64,000 bases of DNA, from contig CALODT010000002.1 in assembly GCA_942492205.1 (NCBI GenBank), positions 186,001 through 250,000 of the forward strand. Reading direction: 5' to 3'. Source of the stretch: UBA1847 sp942492205 (lineage in GTDB: Bacteria > Pseudomonadota > Gammaproteobacteria > Steroidobacterales > Woeseiaceae). The notes below the pieces were generated by a model, which saw nothing but the letters and a program-made list of their open reading frames with translations, did no database searches and had not been told where the DNA came from. Positions 7,757 through 16,685 of this stretch are shown here, one piece after another. The position numbers were made by a program, and so were the translations under genes. Within the stretch, counting starts at the first letter, position 1; every line of letters begins with the position of its first letter.

Positions 7757-9136
7757 ATGAGCACCGGAACTACTGTGCAGGTAATTGGCGCTGTTGTGGA
7801 CGTAAAGTTCCCGGCTGGCATGATCCCGAAGATTTACGACGCGTTGGTGATCGACGAGGCGGAGATCACGCTTGAAGTTCAGCAGCAGCTGGGCGATGGT
7901 GTGGTCCGTACGATCGCCATGGGATCGTCCGAAGGCCTGAAGCGCGGCATGGATGTCACCAATACAGGCGGCCCCATTTCGGTGCCGGTTGGCCAGAAGA
8001 CGCTCGGCCGTATCATGGACGTGCTCGGCAACCCCATCGATAACGCCGGGCCGATCGGCGAGGAAATACGCCTGCCGATTCATCGCAAGCCGCCGTCCTA
8101 CGAGGACCAGGCTGCCACGACCGAGCTGCTCGAAACGGGCATCAAGGTTGTCGACCTCATCATGCCCATCTCCAAGGGCGGCAAGGTCGGCCTGTTTGGT
8201 GGCGCCGGTGTTGGCAAGACCGTAACGCTGATGGAGCTCATCAACAACATCGCGAAAGAGCACGGTGGTTACTCCGTTTTCGCCGGCGTAGGCGAGCGCA
8301 CGCGTGAGGGTAATGACTTCTTCCACGAGATGACCGACTCGGGCGTAATCGACAAGGTATCGCTGGTCTACGGCCAGATGAACGAGCCTCCCGGCAACCG
8401 CCTGCGCGTCGCCCTGACCGGACTGACGATGGCCGAAGCGTTCCGCGACGAAGGCCGTGACGTACTCATGTTCATCGACAACATTTACCGTTACACGCTG
8501 GCAGGAACGGAAGTATCCGCACTGCTCGGTCGTATGCCGTCTGCGGTTGGCTACCAGCCGACGCTTGCTGAGGAAATGGGTATCCTGCAGGAGCGCATTG
8601 CATCGACGAAGACCGGTTCTATCACGTCGTTCCAGGCCGTCTACGTACCTGCTGACGACCTTACCGATCCGTCCCCGGCAACGACCTTTGCTCACCTCGA
8701 CGCAACGCTCGTACTGTCGCGAAATATCGCAGAGCTCGGCATCTACCCCGCCGTAGACCCGCTTGACTCGACCTCGCGAATTCTCGATCCGCTGATCATC
8801 GGCCAGGAGCACTACGATTGTGCGCGAGGCGTGCAGGCCGTATTGCAGCGCTACAAAGAGCTGCAGGACATCATCGCGATTCTCGGTATGGACGAGCTCT
8901 CTGAAGAAGACAAGCAGATCGTTAACCGCGCGCGCAAGATCCAGCGCTTCCTGTCGCAACCGTTCTTCGTTGCAGAGGTCTTCACGAACTCACCCGGTAA
9001 GTACGTGACGCTCGCAGAGACCATTCGCGGCTTCAACGGCATTGTGAACGGTGACTACGATCATATTCCGGAGCAGGCCTTCTACATGGTTGGCACGATC
9101 GACGAGGCTGTCGCGAACGCCGAGAACTTCAAGTAG
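7757..9136 (+). CDS. atpD: F0F1 ATP synthase subunit beta (catalytic)
   Basis: Catalytic ATPase subunit. 459 residues. The P-loop GGAGVGKT is at 148-155, followed by the catalytic-site motif GVGERTREGND. The signature block PAVDPLDSTSRILDP, the LMFIDNIYRYTLAG Walker B region and the DELSEEDK segment of the C-terminal domain are present. An AAGGAAAAGAG ribosome site precedes the ATG. Confidence 0.98.
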   Translation: MSTGTTVQVIGAVVDVKFPAGMIPKIYDALVIDEAEITLEVQQQLGDGVVRTIAMGSSEGLKRGMDVTNTGGPISVPVGQKTLGRIMDVLGNPIDNAGPIGEEIRLPIHRKPPSYEDQAATTELLETGIKVVDLIMPISKGGKVGLFGGAGVGKTVTLMELINNIAKEHGGYSVFAGVGERTREGNDFFHEMTDSGVIDKVSLVYGQMNEPPGNRLRVALTGLTMAEAFRDEGRDVLMFIDNIYRYTLAGTEVSALLGRMPSAVGYQPTLAEEMGILQERIASTKTGSITSFQAVYVPADDLTDPSPATTFAHLDATLVLSRNIAELGIYPAVDPLDSTSRILDPLIIGQEHYDCARGVQAVLQRYKELQDIIAILGMDELSEEDKQIVNRARKIQRFLSQPFFVAEVFTNSPGKYVTLAETIRGFNGIVNGDYDHIPEQAFYMVGTIDEAVANAENFK

Positions 9137-9183
9137 TAAGCGCGTAATCGCGCGACCAGAGGCGACAACAAGGACGCACTGAA

Positions 9184-9600
9184 ATGGCCACCATCAACGT
9201 CGACATCGTATCCGCAGAAGGCGAGATCTATTCCGGGGAAGCCGGAATGGTGTTCGCGCCGGCACGAATGGGTGAAGTCGGTATCGCGCCGCGCCACGCG
9301 CCGATGCTGACGGCGCTAAAGCCGGGTGAAGTTCGCGTGCAGGATGTGGAAGGCCGGGAACAAAGCTTCTACATCACGGGCGGCATGCTCGAGGTGCAGC
9401 CGACGCAGGTGACGGTGCTGGCAGACACGGCATTGCGCGGCGACCAGCTTGATGAGGTAGCCGCACTCGCCGCACAGCAACAGGCGGAAGAAGCGCTCAA
9501 AGGCGCCGCCGAGGAAACCGACGTTGCCCGCGCGCAGGCCGAACTCGAAGAAGCACGAGCCCGCTACCGCGCCGCACAAAAACTCAAGGGCAAGCGCTAA
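9184..9600 (+). CDS. atpC: F0F1 ATP synthase subunit epsilon
   Basis: Rotor-associated inhibitory subunit. 138 residues. N-terminal beta sandwich with VDIVSAEGEIYSGEAG and GEVGIAPRHAPMLTALKPG, then a C-terminal helical hairpin (about 88-138) with repeated Ala-Glu-rich helices, the element that can inhibit ATP hydrolysis. It is the last gene of the operon; the downstream region is a REP-derived tandem array rather than a simple terminator. Confidence 0.96.
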   Translation: MATINVDIVSAEGEIYSGEAGMVFAPARMGEVGIAPRHAPMLTALKPGEVRVQDVEGREQSFYITGGMLEVQPTQVTVLADTALRGDQLDEVAALAAQQQAEEALKGAAEETDVARAQAELEEARARYRAAQKLKGKR

Positions 9601-9610
9601 CCGCCCCGGC

Positions 9611-10190
9611 GCTGTAGGAGCGGCCAATGGCCGCGACCGGAGCGCACCCGGCCTTTGTAGGAGCGCGCCCCAGCGCGCGACCGGTAACCCCGCTCCACGC
9701 TCCCAACCAGCGGCCTTGCGGCCGCCGCCGCGCTACGTGCCCTCGGGGTGCTTCGCGCCCAATGGGGCGCTCCTACAGGCATACCGCCCATTCCGCTGTA
9801 GGAGCGGCCAGTAGCCGCGACCGGAGCGCACCCGGCCTTTGTAGGAGCGCGCCCCAGCGCGCGACCTGAACCCCGCTCCACGCTCCCACCCATCGGCCTT
9901 GCGGCCGCCGCCGCGCTACGTGCCCTCGGGGTGCTTCGCGCCCAATGGGGCACTCCTGCAGGCATACCGCCCATTCCGCTGTAGGAGCGGCCAGTGGCCG
10001 CGACCGGAGCGCACCCGGCCTTTGTAGGAGCGCGCCCCAGCGCGCGACCTGAACCCCGCTCCACGCTCCCACCCATCGGCCTTGCGGCCGCCGCTGCGCT
10101 ACGTGCCCTCGGGGTGCTTCGCGCCCAATGGGGCGCTCCTACAGGCATACCGCCCATTCCGCTGTAGGAGCGGCCAGTGGCCGCGACCGG
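9611..10190. repeat. Tandem array of a ~183-bp unit made of REP modules (3.2 copies)
   Basis: Units begin at 9611, 9795, 9978 and 10161 (the last is cut short), giving a period of 183-184 bp with very few differences. Each unit holds three hairpin modules: GTAGGAGCGGCCA with its mirror; a second family, GTAGGAGCGCGCCCCAGCGC; and an inverted module CCCAATGGGGCGCTCCTAC. The modules are joined by a conserved GC-rich linker containing GTGCCCTCGGGGTGCTTCGC. No coding sequence is supported inside the array. Confidence 0.92.
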
Positions 10191-10302
10191 CACCGCCCCC
10201 ATCAGAAATCCCTCAGCACTTGCTCAGCCGACCATCCATTGTTTCCTAATCCTCCCGCGCATCATGAAGATGGGGCACAAGCGGCCCCGGGAGGCTGCCG
10301 AA

Positions 10303-10974
10303 ATGAACAAAACATTATTCCTGCTTCAAAATACCGCACTGGCGCTGACATTGACCGTCCTGTTGCTTGACGCTGTCAATGCAGCAGAGCCCGAACCCTC
10401 GGGGCCACGTACCGAGGTATGGCTGGCCTTAACAAGCTGGCAGGCCCAGAAAGACCTGCGGCCGGTTGCCGGTGGTTCCTTCAAATCCGTCGGCTATGGC
10501 CTAGGCGCATCGGCACACTGGCCGCTGGCGTCGCTGGCGAGCGCGGACCTCATGCTGGGCATCGAGGGTGCGGTGATGGCAACGGATAGCGACATACCCG
10601 TGTTTTTTGACGAGCTGCTGGCGCGCGATGCTTACCTCGCGGCGTCCGTCAAATGGAGCTTACGCAATGTGCGTAGCCTGAGCGTAGACCTCGGTGCGGC
10701 CTATCACCTGCTGGACATCGCGCAGCTCGAAACGGACTACTACGGCGCAATCGAGTTCCAGAGCTGGGAAGAGACAGCGTTCGGACCTTTTCTTGGCTTG
10801 ACCTGGGATCTCGGCTCTGCCGGCAGTGGCGCGACTATCGGCCTGCACGCACACTTCCTCGACTTCGGCACCGTGCGCGACGAAGACGTCCTGTTGTCAG
10901 CGGTCCTCGGGCAGAATGCAGGCGAGCTCGATGGTCCGCTTATTGTGCTGCGTATCGGTTACCGCTGGCGATAG
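10303..10974 (+). CDS. Secreted or outer-membrane protein of unknown function
   Basis: Not recognised as a named family. From the ATG at 10303, with GGGAGG 8-9 bases ahead, the product is 223 residues. It starts with a signal peptide: Asn-Lys, a hydrophobic stretch, and likely cleavage after VNAA near residue 30. The rest has alternating hydrophobic and polar segments with many Gly and aromatic residues (SVGYGLGASAHWPLASL, GPFLGLTWDLG, LIVLRIGYRW), which suggests a small beta-barrel in the outer membrane. Its 3' end overlaps the convergent lipoprotein gene by 16 bases. Confidence 0.7.
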   Translation: MNKTLFLLQNTALALTLTVLLLDAVNAAEPEPSGPRTEVWLALTSWQAQKDLRPVAGGSFKSVGYGLGASAHWPLASLASADLMLGIEGAVMATDSDIPVFFDELLARDAYLAASVKWSLRNVRSLSVDLGAAYHLLDIAQLETDYYGAIEFQSWEETAFGPFLGLTWDLGSAGSGATIGLHAHFLDFGTVRDEDVLLSAVLGQNAGELDGPLIVLRIGYRWR

Positions 10975-11453
10975 CCCCAGGAGCCGATGATACGGGTTTC
11001 GGGCTTATGTCGCCGAAGGTGTCGGCGCTTCCAGCCACTGAACTCGTCTTCACGAAGATTCGCCGGGGTGACCCAGTCCCTGTTGCCGAAATAGTGCACC
11101 GTGTATTCGTGCAGAAAGCCGGCTTTCTGGACCTCGAGCAGCGAGTCCAGGTAAGGGTCGGCGGCGCTCGCATGTTGAAATCGCTGTTCTTGCCAGGCGT
11201 CCAGCAGGTGCTGGCGAGCGGTCAGCTCGCAGTGAAAGCTGCTGGCTCTCGCCGGTATCTCGGCACCGATCTCCAGCTGGCAGGTGCCTTTCATCAGGCT
11301 GTAGGCAACCCAGCTTTGCAGGACCGGGTCGTCGTCCTTGAAGGCATGTGGGGCGAGATAGAACGAGTCGCCGTCCGTGACGCCGTCACGGGTGTATATC
11401 TCGCTGTTGCAGGCAGCGAGCAGCAGGAATGGCAGGACAGCTAGTCGTCGCAT
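10959..11453 (-). CDS. Small lipoprotein of unknown function
   Basis: 164 residues from the ATG at 11453. It opens MRRLAVLPFLLLAACNSE, a lipoprotein signal with lipobox LAAC, so the mature protein probably begins with an acylated Cys on the outer or inner membrane. Asn then Ser after the Cys favours outer-membrane sorting. The mature part is Trp/Tyr/His-rich, with two further Cys that could pair. An in-frame ATG four codons earlier is possible; neither start has a clear ribosome site. Family unknown. Confidence 0.65.
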   Translation of the reverse strand: MRRLAVLPFLLLAACNSEIYTRDGVTDGDSFYLAPHAFKDDDPVLQSWVAYSLMKGTCQLEIGAEIPARASSFHCELTARQHLLDAWQEQRFQHASAADPYLDSLLEVQKAGFLHEYTVHYFGNRDWVTPANLREDEFSGWKRRHLRRHKPETRIIGSWGYRQR

Positions 11454-11554
11454 GTCGTCAAGCATACGTCACGATCATTAACGAGACCTGAAGCAAGTTC
11501 GCACTCCGGGACTTCATGTATCATGCGCAGGCTAAGAATTCGGGAGGCCATCTG

Positions 11555-12919
11555 TTGGGTCTGAGCATCATCATTCTCGCCGCCGGGCAGGGCACGCGCA
11601 TGCGCTCTGAGCTGCCCAAGGTGCTGCAACCGCTGGCCGGGAAACCACTGCTGTCGCATGTCCTGGCGTGCTCCAGGGAGCTGGCAGCCGACGATATTTG
11701 CATCGTTTACGGGCATGGCGCGGAGGCCGTTCAGGCAACTTACGAGAACGAATCGCTGCGCTGGGCGCTGCAGGCCGAGCAGCTGGGAACCGGGCACGCG
11801 ATGCAACAGGCCATGCCCGGCACACCGGAAGGCAACCGTGTACTGGTTCTGTTCGGCGATGTACCGCTACTGATGCCGGCAACGTTGGCCGTGTTGCTGG
11901 AGGAGACGCCAGAGCAGGAGATGGCTGTTCTGACCGTCGACATGGACGACCCGACAGGCTATGGCCGCATCATTCGCGAGCGCGGCAGTGTCAGCTGCAT
12001 CATCGAAGAAAAAGATGCGAGCGCTGATGAAAAAGCTGTAAAGGAAATCAATACGGGTGTGTTGCTCTGTCCCGCCGACAAACTGAAGGCCTGGCTGAAG
12101 GACCTGAGCAACGACAACGCTCAAGGCGAGTATTATCTGACTGACGTGATTGCAATGGCAGTCAACGATAAGGTTACCGTGCACGGCATCAAGGCGAGCA
12201 GCCCGGTGGAGGTTATGGGAATCAACGACAAGAAACAGCTGGCCGAGGCCGAGCGCGCACTGCAGGCACGCCTCGTCGACGAGCTCATGAAAGAAGGGGT
12301 TGGGTTTGCAGACCCGGCGCGCGTCGATATTCGCGGTTCCTTAAAGTGCGGCAAGGATGTGTTCATTGATGTGAACGCCATATTCGAAGGCGATGTCGAG
12401 CTTGGTGACGGCGTCAGGATTGAATCCAATAACCTGATTCGCGACAGCCGCATCGGTGCAGGAACCGTCATACACTCGAACTGCCACATCGAACAATCCA
12501 GCACCGGTAATAGCTGCGAGATCGGACCGTTCGCACGAATGCGGCCGGGTGCCACGCTCGCGAATAATGTGAAGCTCGGTAACTTCGTCGAGGTTAAGAA
12601 GAGCTATATTGATGATGGCAGCAAGGTGAATCATCTGACTTACATTGGCGATACCGAAATGGGCAAGAGCGTCAATGTGGGGGCTGGAACGATTACCTGC
12701 AATTACGATGGTGCAAACAAGCATAAGACGACTATCGCTGACGGCGTTTTTATCGGTTCGGGCGTGCAAATTGTCGCGCCGCTTGCTATCGGCAAGGGGG
12801 CCACTATTGGCGCAGGATCAACGATCACCAAAGATGCGCCGGACGACCAGCTAACGCTGGCTCGGGCAAAACAATTAAGCGTTCGAGGCTGGAAGAAGCC
12901 TGTCAAGAAAGGAAGCTGA
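11555..12919 (+). CDS. glmU: Bifunctional GlcN-1-P acetyltransferase / GlcNAc-1-P uridyltransferase GlmU
   Basis: GlmU makes UDP-GlcNAc for peptidoglycan and lipopolysaccharide. About 454 residues (E. coli 456). The N-terminal pyrophosphorylase domain opens LSIIILAAGQGTRMRSELPK. The C-terminal domain is a left-handed beta helix of hexapeptide repeats (for example EIGPFARMRPGATLANNVKLG and NVGAGTITCNYDG). I place the start at TTG 11555 because GGGAGG at 11542-11547 is ideally spaced and the protein then begins as in the family. An upstream ATG at 11516 would add 13 unlikely residues. It ends 3 bp before glmS. Confidence 0.95.
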   Translation: MGLSIIILAAGQGTRMRSELPKVLQPLAGKPLLSHVLACSRELAADDICIVYGHGAEAVQATYENESLRWALQAEQLGTGHAMQQAMPGTPEGNRVLVLFGDVPLLMPATLAVLLEETPEQEMAVLTVDMDDPTGYGRIIRERGSVSCIIEEKDASADEKAVKEINTGVLLCPADKLKAWLKDLSNDNAQGEYYLTDVIAMAVNDKVTVHGIKASSPVEVMGINDKKQLAEAERALQARLVDELMKEGVGFADPARVDIRGSLKCGKDVFIDVNAIFEGDVELGDGVRIESNNLIRDSRIGAGTVIHSNCHIEQSSTGNSCEIGPFARMRPGATLANNVKLGNFVEVKKSYIDDGSKVNHLTYIGDTEMGKSVNVGAGTITCNYDGANKHKTTIADGVFIGSGVQIVAPLAIGKGATIGAGSTITKDAPDDQLTLARAKQLSVRGWKKPVKKGS

Positions 12920-12922
12920 GAC

Positions 12923-14755
12923 ATGTGCGGAATCGTGGGTGCAATTGCCAAGAGAGATGTTGTCCCCGTCCTGGTCGAAGGGCTCAGGCGACTCGAATAC
13001 CGTGGCTATGACTCGGCCGGCGTTGCCGTGGTGGACGATGACGGCAAGATTGGCCTGTGTCGAACAACAGGTAAGGTCGCCGAGCTGGCGGAGAAACTGT
13101 CGAAATCGCCACTCAAGGGTCGAATTGGCGTTGCACACACGCGCTGGGCAACGCACGGCGGCGTCACCGAGAGCAACGCCCACCCGCACCTCTCCGGAAA
13201 CCGGGTTGCCGTCATTCACAACGGCATCATAGAAAACTTCCAGCCCATCAAGGACGAACTCGAAGCCGAGGGCTACGACTTCCAGTCCGAAACCGATACC
13301 GAAGTTGCTGCCCACCTGGTGCACCACTACCTGAAAGAAGGGCTGGACCTCGTCGAAGCGGTCGGTAAGGCGGTGGAGCGATTCCAGGGGGCCTATGCGC
13401 TGCTCGTCGTCGACGCCGAAGACCCGGAACGAATCGTCGTGTCTCGGGTTGCGAGCCCGCTGGTTATCGGACTCGGCGACGGAGAAAACTACGTGGCCAG
13501 CGGTGTGCCGGCCTTGTTGCCGGTAACTCAGCGCTTCATTTACCTGGAGCAAGGCGACCTCGCGGAGATTCGCCGCGACGGAGTGCGCATTGTCGACGCC
13601 GATGGCAATGACGTTCAGCGCGAAGTCCACGAGACAGAGTGGAACAGCGCGTCCGCAGAAAAAGCGCCCTATGACCACTTCATGTTGAAAGAAATCCACG
13701 ATCAGCCGAGCGCATTGGCCGATACGCTTTACGGACGTGTTTCGAACCAACGCGTTATCCCGGAGTCGCTAGGGCCCAAAGCGACGGAGCTACTGGACAA
13801 GGTCGAGAATATTCATATCGTCGCTTGCGGCACCAGCTATAACGCCGGTTGCGTCGGCAAGTACTGGATCGAGGCAATAGCGGGTGTGCCGACGCACGTC
13901 GAGATTGCGAGCGAGTATCGCTATCGCCACGTCTTCGTCCCGAAGAACACGTTGTTTGTCACCTTGTCACAATCGGGTGAGACGGCCGACACGCTGGAGG
14001 CCCTGCGGATGGCGAAGAAGCTCGGCTACCTGGGTACGCTGACGATCTGTAACAGCGCGCACAGCTCGATGGTGCGCGAATCGGATCTCGTCATGATGAC
14101 GCAGGCAGGCCCCGAAATCGGCGTTGCGAGCACCAAAGCATTTACCACGCAGCTGCTGTCTATTCTGCTGGTTACGCTGATGATGGCGAAGCACCGCGGT
14201 CTGGATGAAGAGCGGGAAAAAGAATTCGTTGCGACGCTGACGCACGCAGCCGCAGCGTCTGATCTGACTTTGAAGATGAGTGATCAGCTCAAGGAGCTGG
14301 CAGAAGATTTCGCGCACAAACAACACACGCTGTTCCTTGGCCGCGGGCCGATGTGGCCTATTGCGATGGAAGGGGCACTGAAGCTCAAGGAAATTTCCTA
14401 CATCCATGCCGAGGCATACGCCGCCGGCGAACTGAAGCACGGACCCTTGGCGTTGATCGACGATGAAATGCCGGTCGTCGTTGTCGCACCGAACAATGAG
14501 TTGCTGGATAAGCTGAAGTCCAACATGCAGGTAGTTCGTGCTCGCGGCGGGCAGCTAATCGTTTTTGCTGATGCCGATACGGGAATCGAAAGCGAAGAGG
14601 GCATGAAGGTTATCAAGATGCCGCACGCGGACAGACTGATAGCCCCTATCGTTTACACGATACCGTTGCAGCTGCTCGCGTACCACGTCGCGGTGCTTCG
14701 CGGTACAGATGTCGATCAGCCGAGAAACCTCGCGAAGTCTGTGACGGTAGAGTAA
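12923..14755 (+). CDS. glmS: Glutamine--fructose-6-phosphate aminotransferase (isomerizing) GlmS
   Basis: Makes glucosamine-6-phosphate, the first committed step to UDP-GlcNAc. 610 residues. The catalytic Cys follows the initiator Met (MCGIVGAIAKRD). The glutaminase domain covers about 1-230 with RLEYRGYDSAG and HTRWATHGG; two SIS sugar-isomerase domains follow (CGTSYNAG, LSQSGETADTLEA, SVTVE terminus). The ribosome site AGGAAG overlaps the end of glmU, so the two genes are translationally coupled. Confidence 0.97.
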   Translation: MCGIVGAIAKRDVVPVLVEGLRRLEYRGYDSAGVAVVDDDGKIGLCRTTGKVAELAEKLSKSPLKGRIGVAHTRWATHGGVTESNAHPHLSGNRVAVIHNGIIENFQPIKDELEAEGYDFQSETDTEVAAHLVHHYLKEGLDLVEAVGKAVERFQGAYALLVVDAEDPERIVVSRVASPLVIGLGDGENYVASGVPALLPVTQRFIYLEQGDLAEIRRDGVRIVDADGNDVQREVHETEWNSASAEKAPYDHFMLKEIHDQPSALADTLYGRVSNQRVIPESLGPKATELLDKVENIHIVACGTSYNAGCVGKYWIEAIAGVPTHVEIASEYRYRHVFVPKNTLFVTLSQSGETADTLEALRMAKKLGYLGTLTICNSAHSSMVRESDLVMMTQAGPEIGVASTKAFTTQLLSILLVTLMMAKHRGLDEEREKEFVATLTHAAAASDLTLKMSDQLKELAEDFAHKQHTLFLGRGPMWPIAMEGALKLKEISYIHAEAYAAGELKHGPLALIDDEMPVVVVAPNNELLDKLKSNMQVVRARGGQLIVFADADTGIESEEGMKVIKMPHADRLIAPIVYTIPLQLLAYHVAVLRGTDVDQPRNLAKSVTVE

Positions 14756-14795
14756 CGGCGGCCCACGCCCTGTGTTGTTTGGTTTGTCGTAATAT

Positions 14796-14985
14796 AGTTT
14801 CAAACTAGGCATTAAAGTTTCAAACTAGGCGGCCTTTCCCGAAAATATAGTTTCAAACTCAGGAAAATCAGTAGGTTGTTCTGAGGCAGCGATGGGGTTT
14901 ACGGACAATAGTCGCGAATCGGGTCGAATTGATCAATAAACGATCAATTACATCGGGATGTTGGGCGCAAATAAAGTTTCAAACT
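14796..14985. repeat. Four AGTTTCAAACT palindromic boxes
   Basis: The 11-mer AGTTTCAAACT, a near-perfect dyad around the central C, occurs at 14796-14806, 14816-14826, 14849-14859 and 14975-14985. The first two are 20 bp apart and share the 3' extension AGGC; the last two share a C after the box. Such arrays are typical of protein-binding sites, either transposase sites at an element's ends or operators. Confidence 0.8.
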
Positions 14986-14998
14986 CGATATTTTCGGG
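14838..14998. mobile_element. MITE-like element with CCCGAAAATAT terminal inverted repeats
   Basis: CCCGAAAATAT at 14838-14848 is matched by ATATTTTCGGG at 14988-14998. Both ends carry an AGTTTCAAACT box one to three bases inside, so the inverted repeat extends over about 22 bases per end with a small offset. A small central palindrome TTGATC/GATCAA lies at 14929-14947. There is no coding capacity in 161 bp and no obvious target-site duplication. The most likely reading is a non-autonomous element or the fused remains of insertion-sequence ends. Confidence 0.55.
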
Positions 14999-15191
14999 TA
15001 ACTGGCGCAACGGCCGGTAATCTCAAAACCGGCCGTTCAAAGGTCCGCTTTGGGGAGGGTGCGACCAGCCCCTCGCGACTTCCCTAAAGCAGACGTTCGG
15101 GCGGCTGGTTTCGGGAAAAGCAGCCACTCAACCTGGGTGCGAAGAAAGGGTCAGGGACTGCCGTTTACCGAGACTGTACATGTGAGTGTTT

Positions 15192-16685
15192 TCAATTAGA
15201 CAGGAGCCCGCGGTTTCGGCCAGTTCTGACGGGCGTATCAATAGACTGCGAGTCGTAAAGCACGAAATCGAGCAACCCGTCGTCGTTATAGTCGTCGAAA
15301 CGAATGCTGCCGGTTGTCGACATTTTCTGTATAGCCGTGCGTCTCGTGAATGGTTCATTCTCCGTCCCAAGATAAACCTCGATACCCTTGCCATTCGCCG
15401 ACGTCACGACGTCCATGAAACCGTCTGCGTTAATGTCGATACCGGCCTGGGGCATAAAGCCTGTTGGACGGAATGTATCGAAGCTGATGCCTGTGCTGAA
15501 TTTTCGGCGTGACGAGGGCTCGGTATCGAACCGGCCGTCGGGGAGGAGACGGTGTACGGCGATGACTGAATCGATCTTTCGTGTCAACAAGATTTCGACG
15601 AGTTCCAATACACTAAATTCGAACTGTATGCGTATCAACTCATCGGCGTCGTCACCGTCGATATCCAGCAACAGGTCTGAACTATATGCGCCGTCGCTGA
15701 CAAACTTATCGTCAGGGCGCGTCAGGTCCCAGCGACCCTTCCGGTTTCGATAGAAATAAGTGGTCGTTATCGTATCCGAGAACGTACCCTCGACATGCGT
15801 GACGATTAGATCGAGCAGCCCGTCATTATCGACGTCGCGTACGGCTGTGACGACGCTGCCGGAGCCGCGGCTGTGGTCTTGCGTGCTGATCAGCTTGAGC
15901 GGGTGTGTATAGTCCGGCTCGCGCTCGAATCTTCCATCCGGGCGGCGAAGGAAGACGCGGATCTCATGGCGTGTGGCGGCAACGATGTCGGCGCGCGCAT
16001 CACCATCGATATCGCCGGTGCTTATCTTGGGTGTGTCCAGGTAGAGCTGCAGGTCGCTCTCCACCGAGATGATTGACGAACTACGGGCGACGAAATAATT
16101 TGCGCGGCGGCCAACGTCGACCTGACCCAACAACATACCGTCCGCGGTTATCACTGACACCAGTCCGATCTGCGGTACGAGTATCAGAGGCGTCGCATCC
16201 ATATCGTGAACTAGCTGGAACGAATCGAAGCCGCGTTCATCGTCGGATGCGGCGACCGTACTGGGCGCTCCGACGCGTATGGTCCATTCGACGACCTCCT
16301 TATTCGCTATCGACAGTATCGTAATGGCGTCCGGGCGCAACAGCACCAGTTCCTCGCCTGGCGTGTCCTTCAAGTCGGCAATGTCGTAAACAGCGCTCCA
16401 TTGCGGAATCGTCACCACATGGCTGGAATCCGCCGGATAAGAATCGTCCGAATTCTGCAGATAGACTCGAATACTGCGCTGCTCTTCTGGCGGAATGCCG
16501 TTCAAGCTGGCGATCATGAGGTCTTTGCGGCCGTCGCCGTTGAAGTCGGCGAATCTTGCGCTGACTGTACGACCTTCACTTGAAATCTCGTTTATTTCAA
16601 AGATCTCGTCATCGGCAAGCGCGACAGTAAAGGTCGCAAAGCCGAGCAGCAGCAGCCGCAACGCCAGTAGGTAGAAGAGGTCCAT
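15192..16685 (-). CDS. Secreted FG-GAP/VCBS-repeat beta-propeller protein
   Basis: 497 residues from the ATG at 16685, which gives a clean signal peptide (MDLFYLLALRLLLLGF, cleavage near ALA at residue 26). The mature protein has at least six Asp-rich calcium-binding loops of the FG-GAP/VCBS type: DFNGDGRKDL, DIDGDARADI, DVDNDGLLDL, DIDGDDADEL, DINADGFMDV and DYNDDGLLDF. Each is followed by a hydrophobic strand, as expected for an integrin-alpha-like propeller. The likely location is extracellular or periplasmic; the ligand is unknown. No cotranscribed neighbour. Confidence 0.85.
   Translation of the reverse strand: MDLFYLLALRLLLLGFATFTVALADDEIFEINEISSEGRTVSARFADFNGDGRKDLMIASLNGIPPEEQRSIRVYLQNSDDSYPADSSHVVTIPQWSAVYDIADLKDTPGEELVLLRPDAITILSIANKEVVEWTIRVGAPSTVAASDDERGFDSFQLVHDMDATPLILVPQIGLVSVITADGMLLGQVDVGRRANYFVARSSSIISVESDLQLYLDTPKISTGDIDGDARADIVAATRHEIRVFLRRPDGRFEREPDYTHPLKLISTQDHSRGSGSVVTAVRDVDNDGLLDLIVTHVEGTFSDTITTTYFYRNRKGRWDLTRPDDKFVSDGAYSSDLLLDIDGDDADELIRIQFEFSVLELVEILLTRKIDSVIAVHRLLPDGRFDTEPSSRRKFSTGISFDTFRPTGFMPQAGIDINADGFMDVVTSANGKGIEVYLGTENEPFTRRTAIQKMSTTGSIRFDDYNDDGLLDFVLYDSQSIDTPVRTGRNRGLLSN

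Larger units (their letters stand above)
14756..15191. other. Non-coding region downstream of glmS with several inverted repeats
   Basis: No gene seen. The left half carries four AGTTTCAAACT boxes and a 161-bp inverted-repeat element. The right half carries three hairpin-forming segments: AACGGCCGG/CCGGCCGTT (15009-15037), a pair built on GTCCGCTTTGGGGAGG and TTCCCTAAAGCAGACG (about 15041-15096), and GGCTGGTTT/AAAGCAGCC (about 15101-15125). None is followed by a clear T tract on the plus strand. Confidence 0.7.

Noticed and set aside
7694..8959. Minus-strand frame of about 420 codons opposite atpD
   Set aside because: It is the shadow of a highly conserved gene in a GC-rich genome. It has no family resemblance and no ribosome site.
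9597..10202. Long repetitive minus-strand open frame over the REP array (about 200 codons)
   Set aside because: It is an artefact of the 183-bp units being close to a multiple of three and GC-rich. The protein is only Arg/Ala/Gly repeats with no start context, and the REP hairpins explain the sequence.
15009..15037. Inverted repeat AACGGCCGG/CCGGCCGTT as the glmS terminator
   Set aside because: The 11-base loop is long and no T tract follows on either strand. It lies about 250 bp after glmS beyond the MITE-like element, so I list it only as a hairpin.
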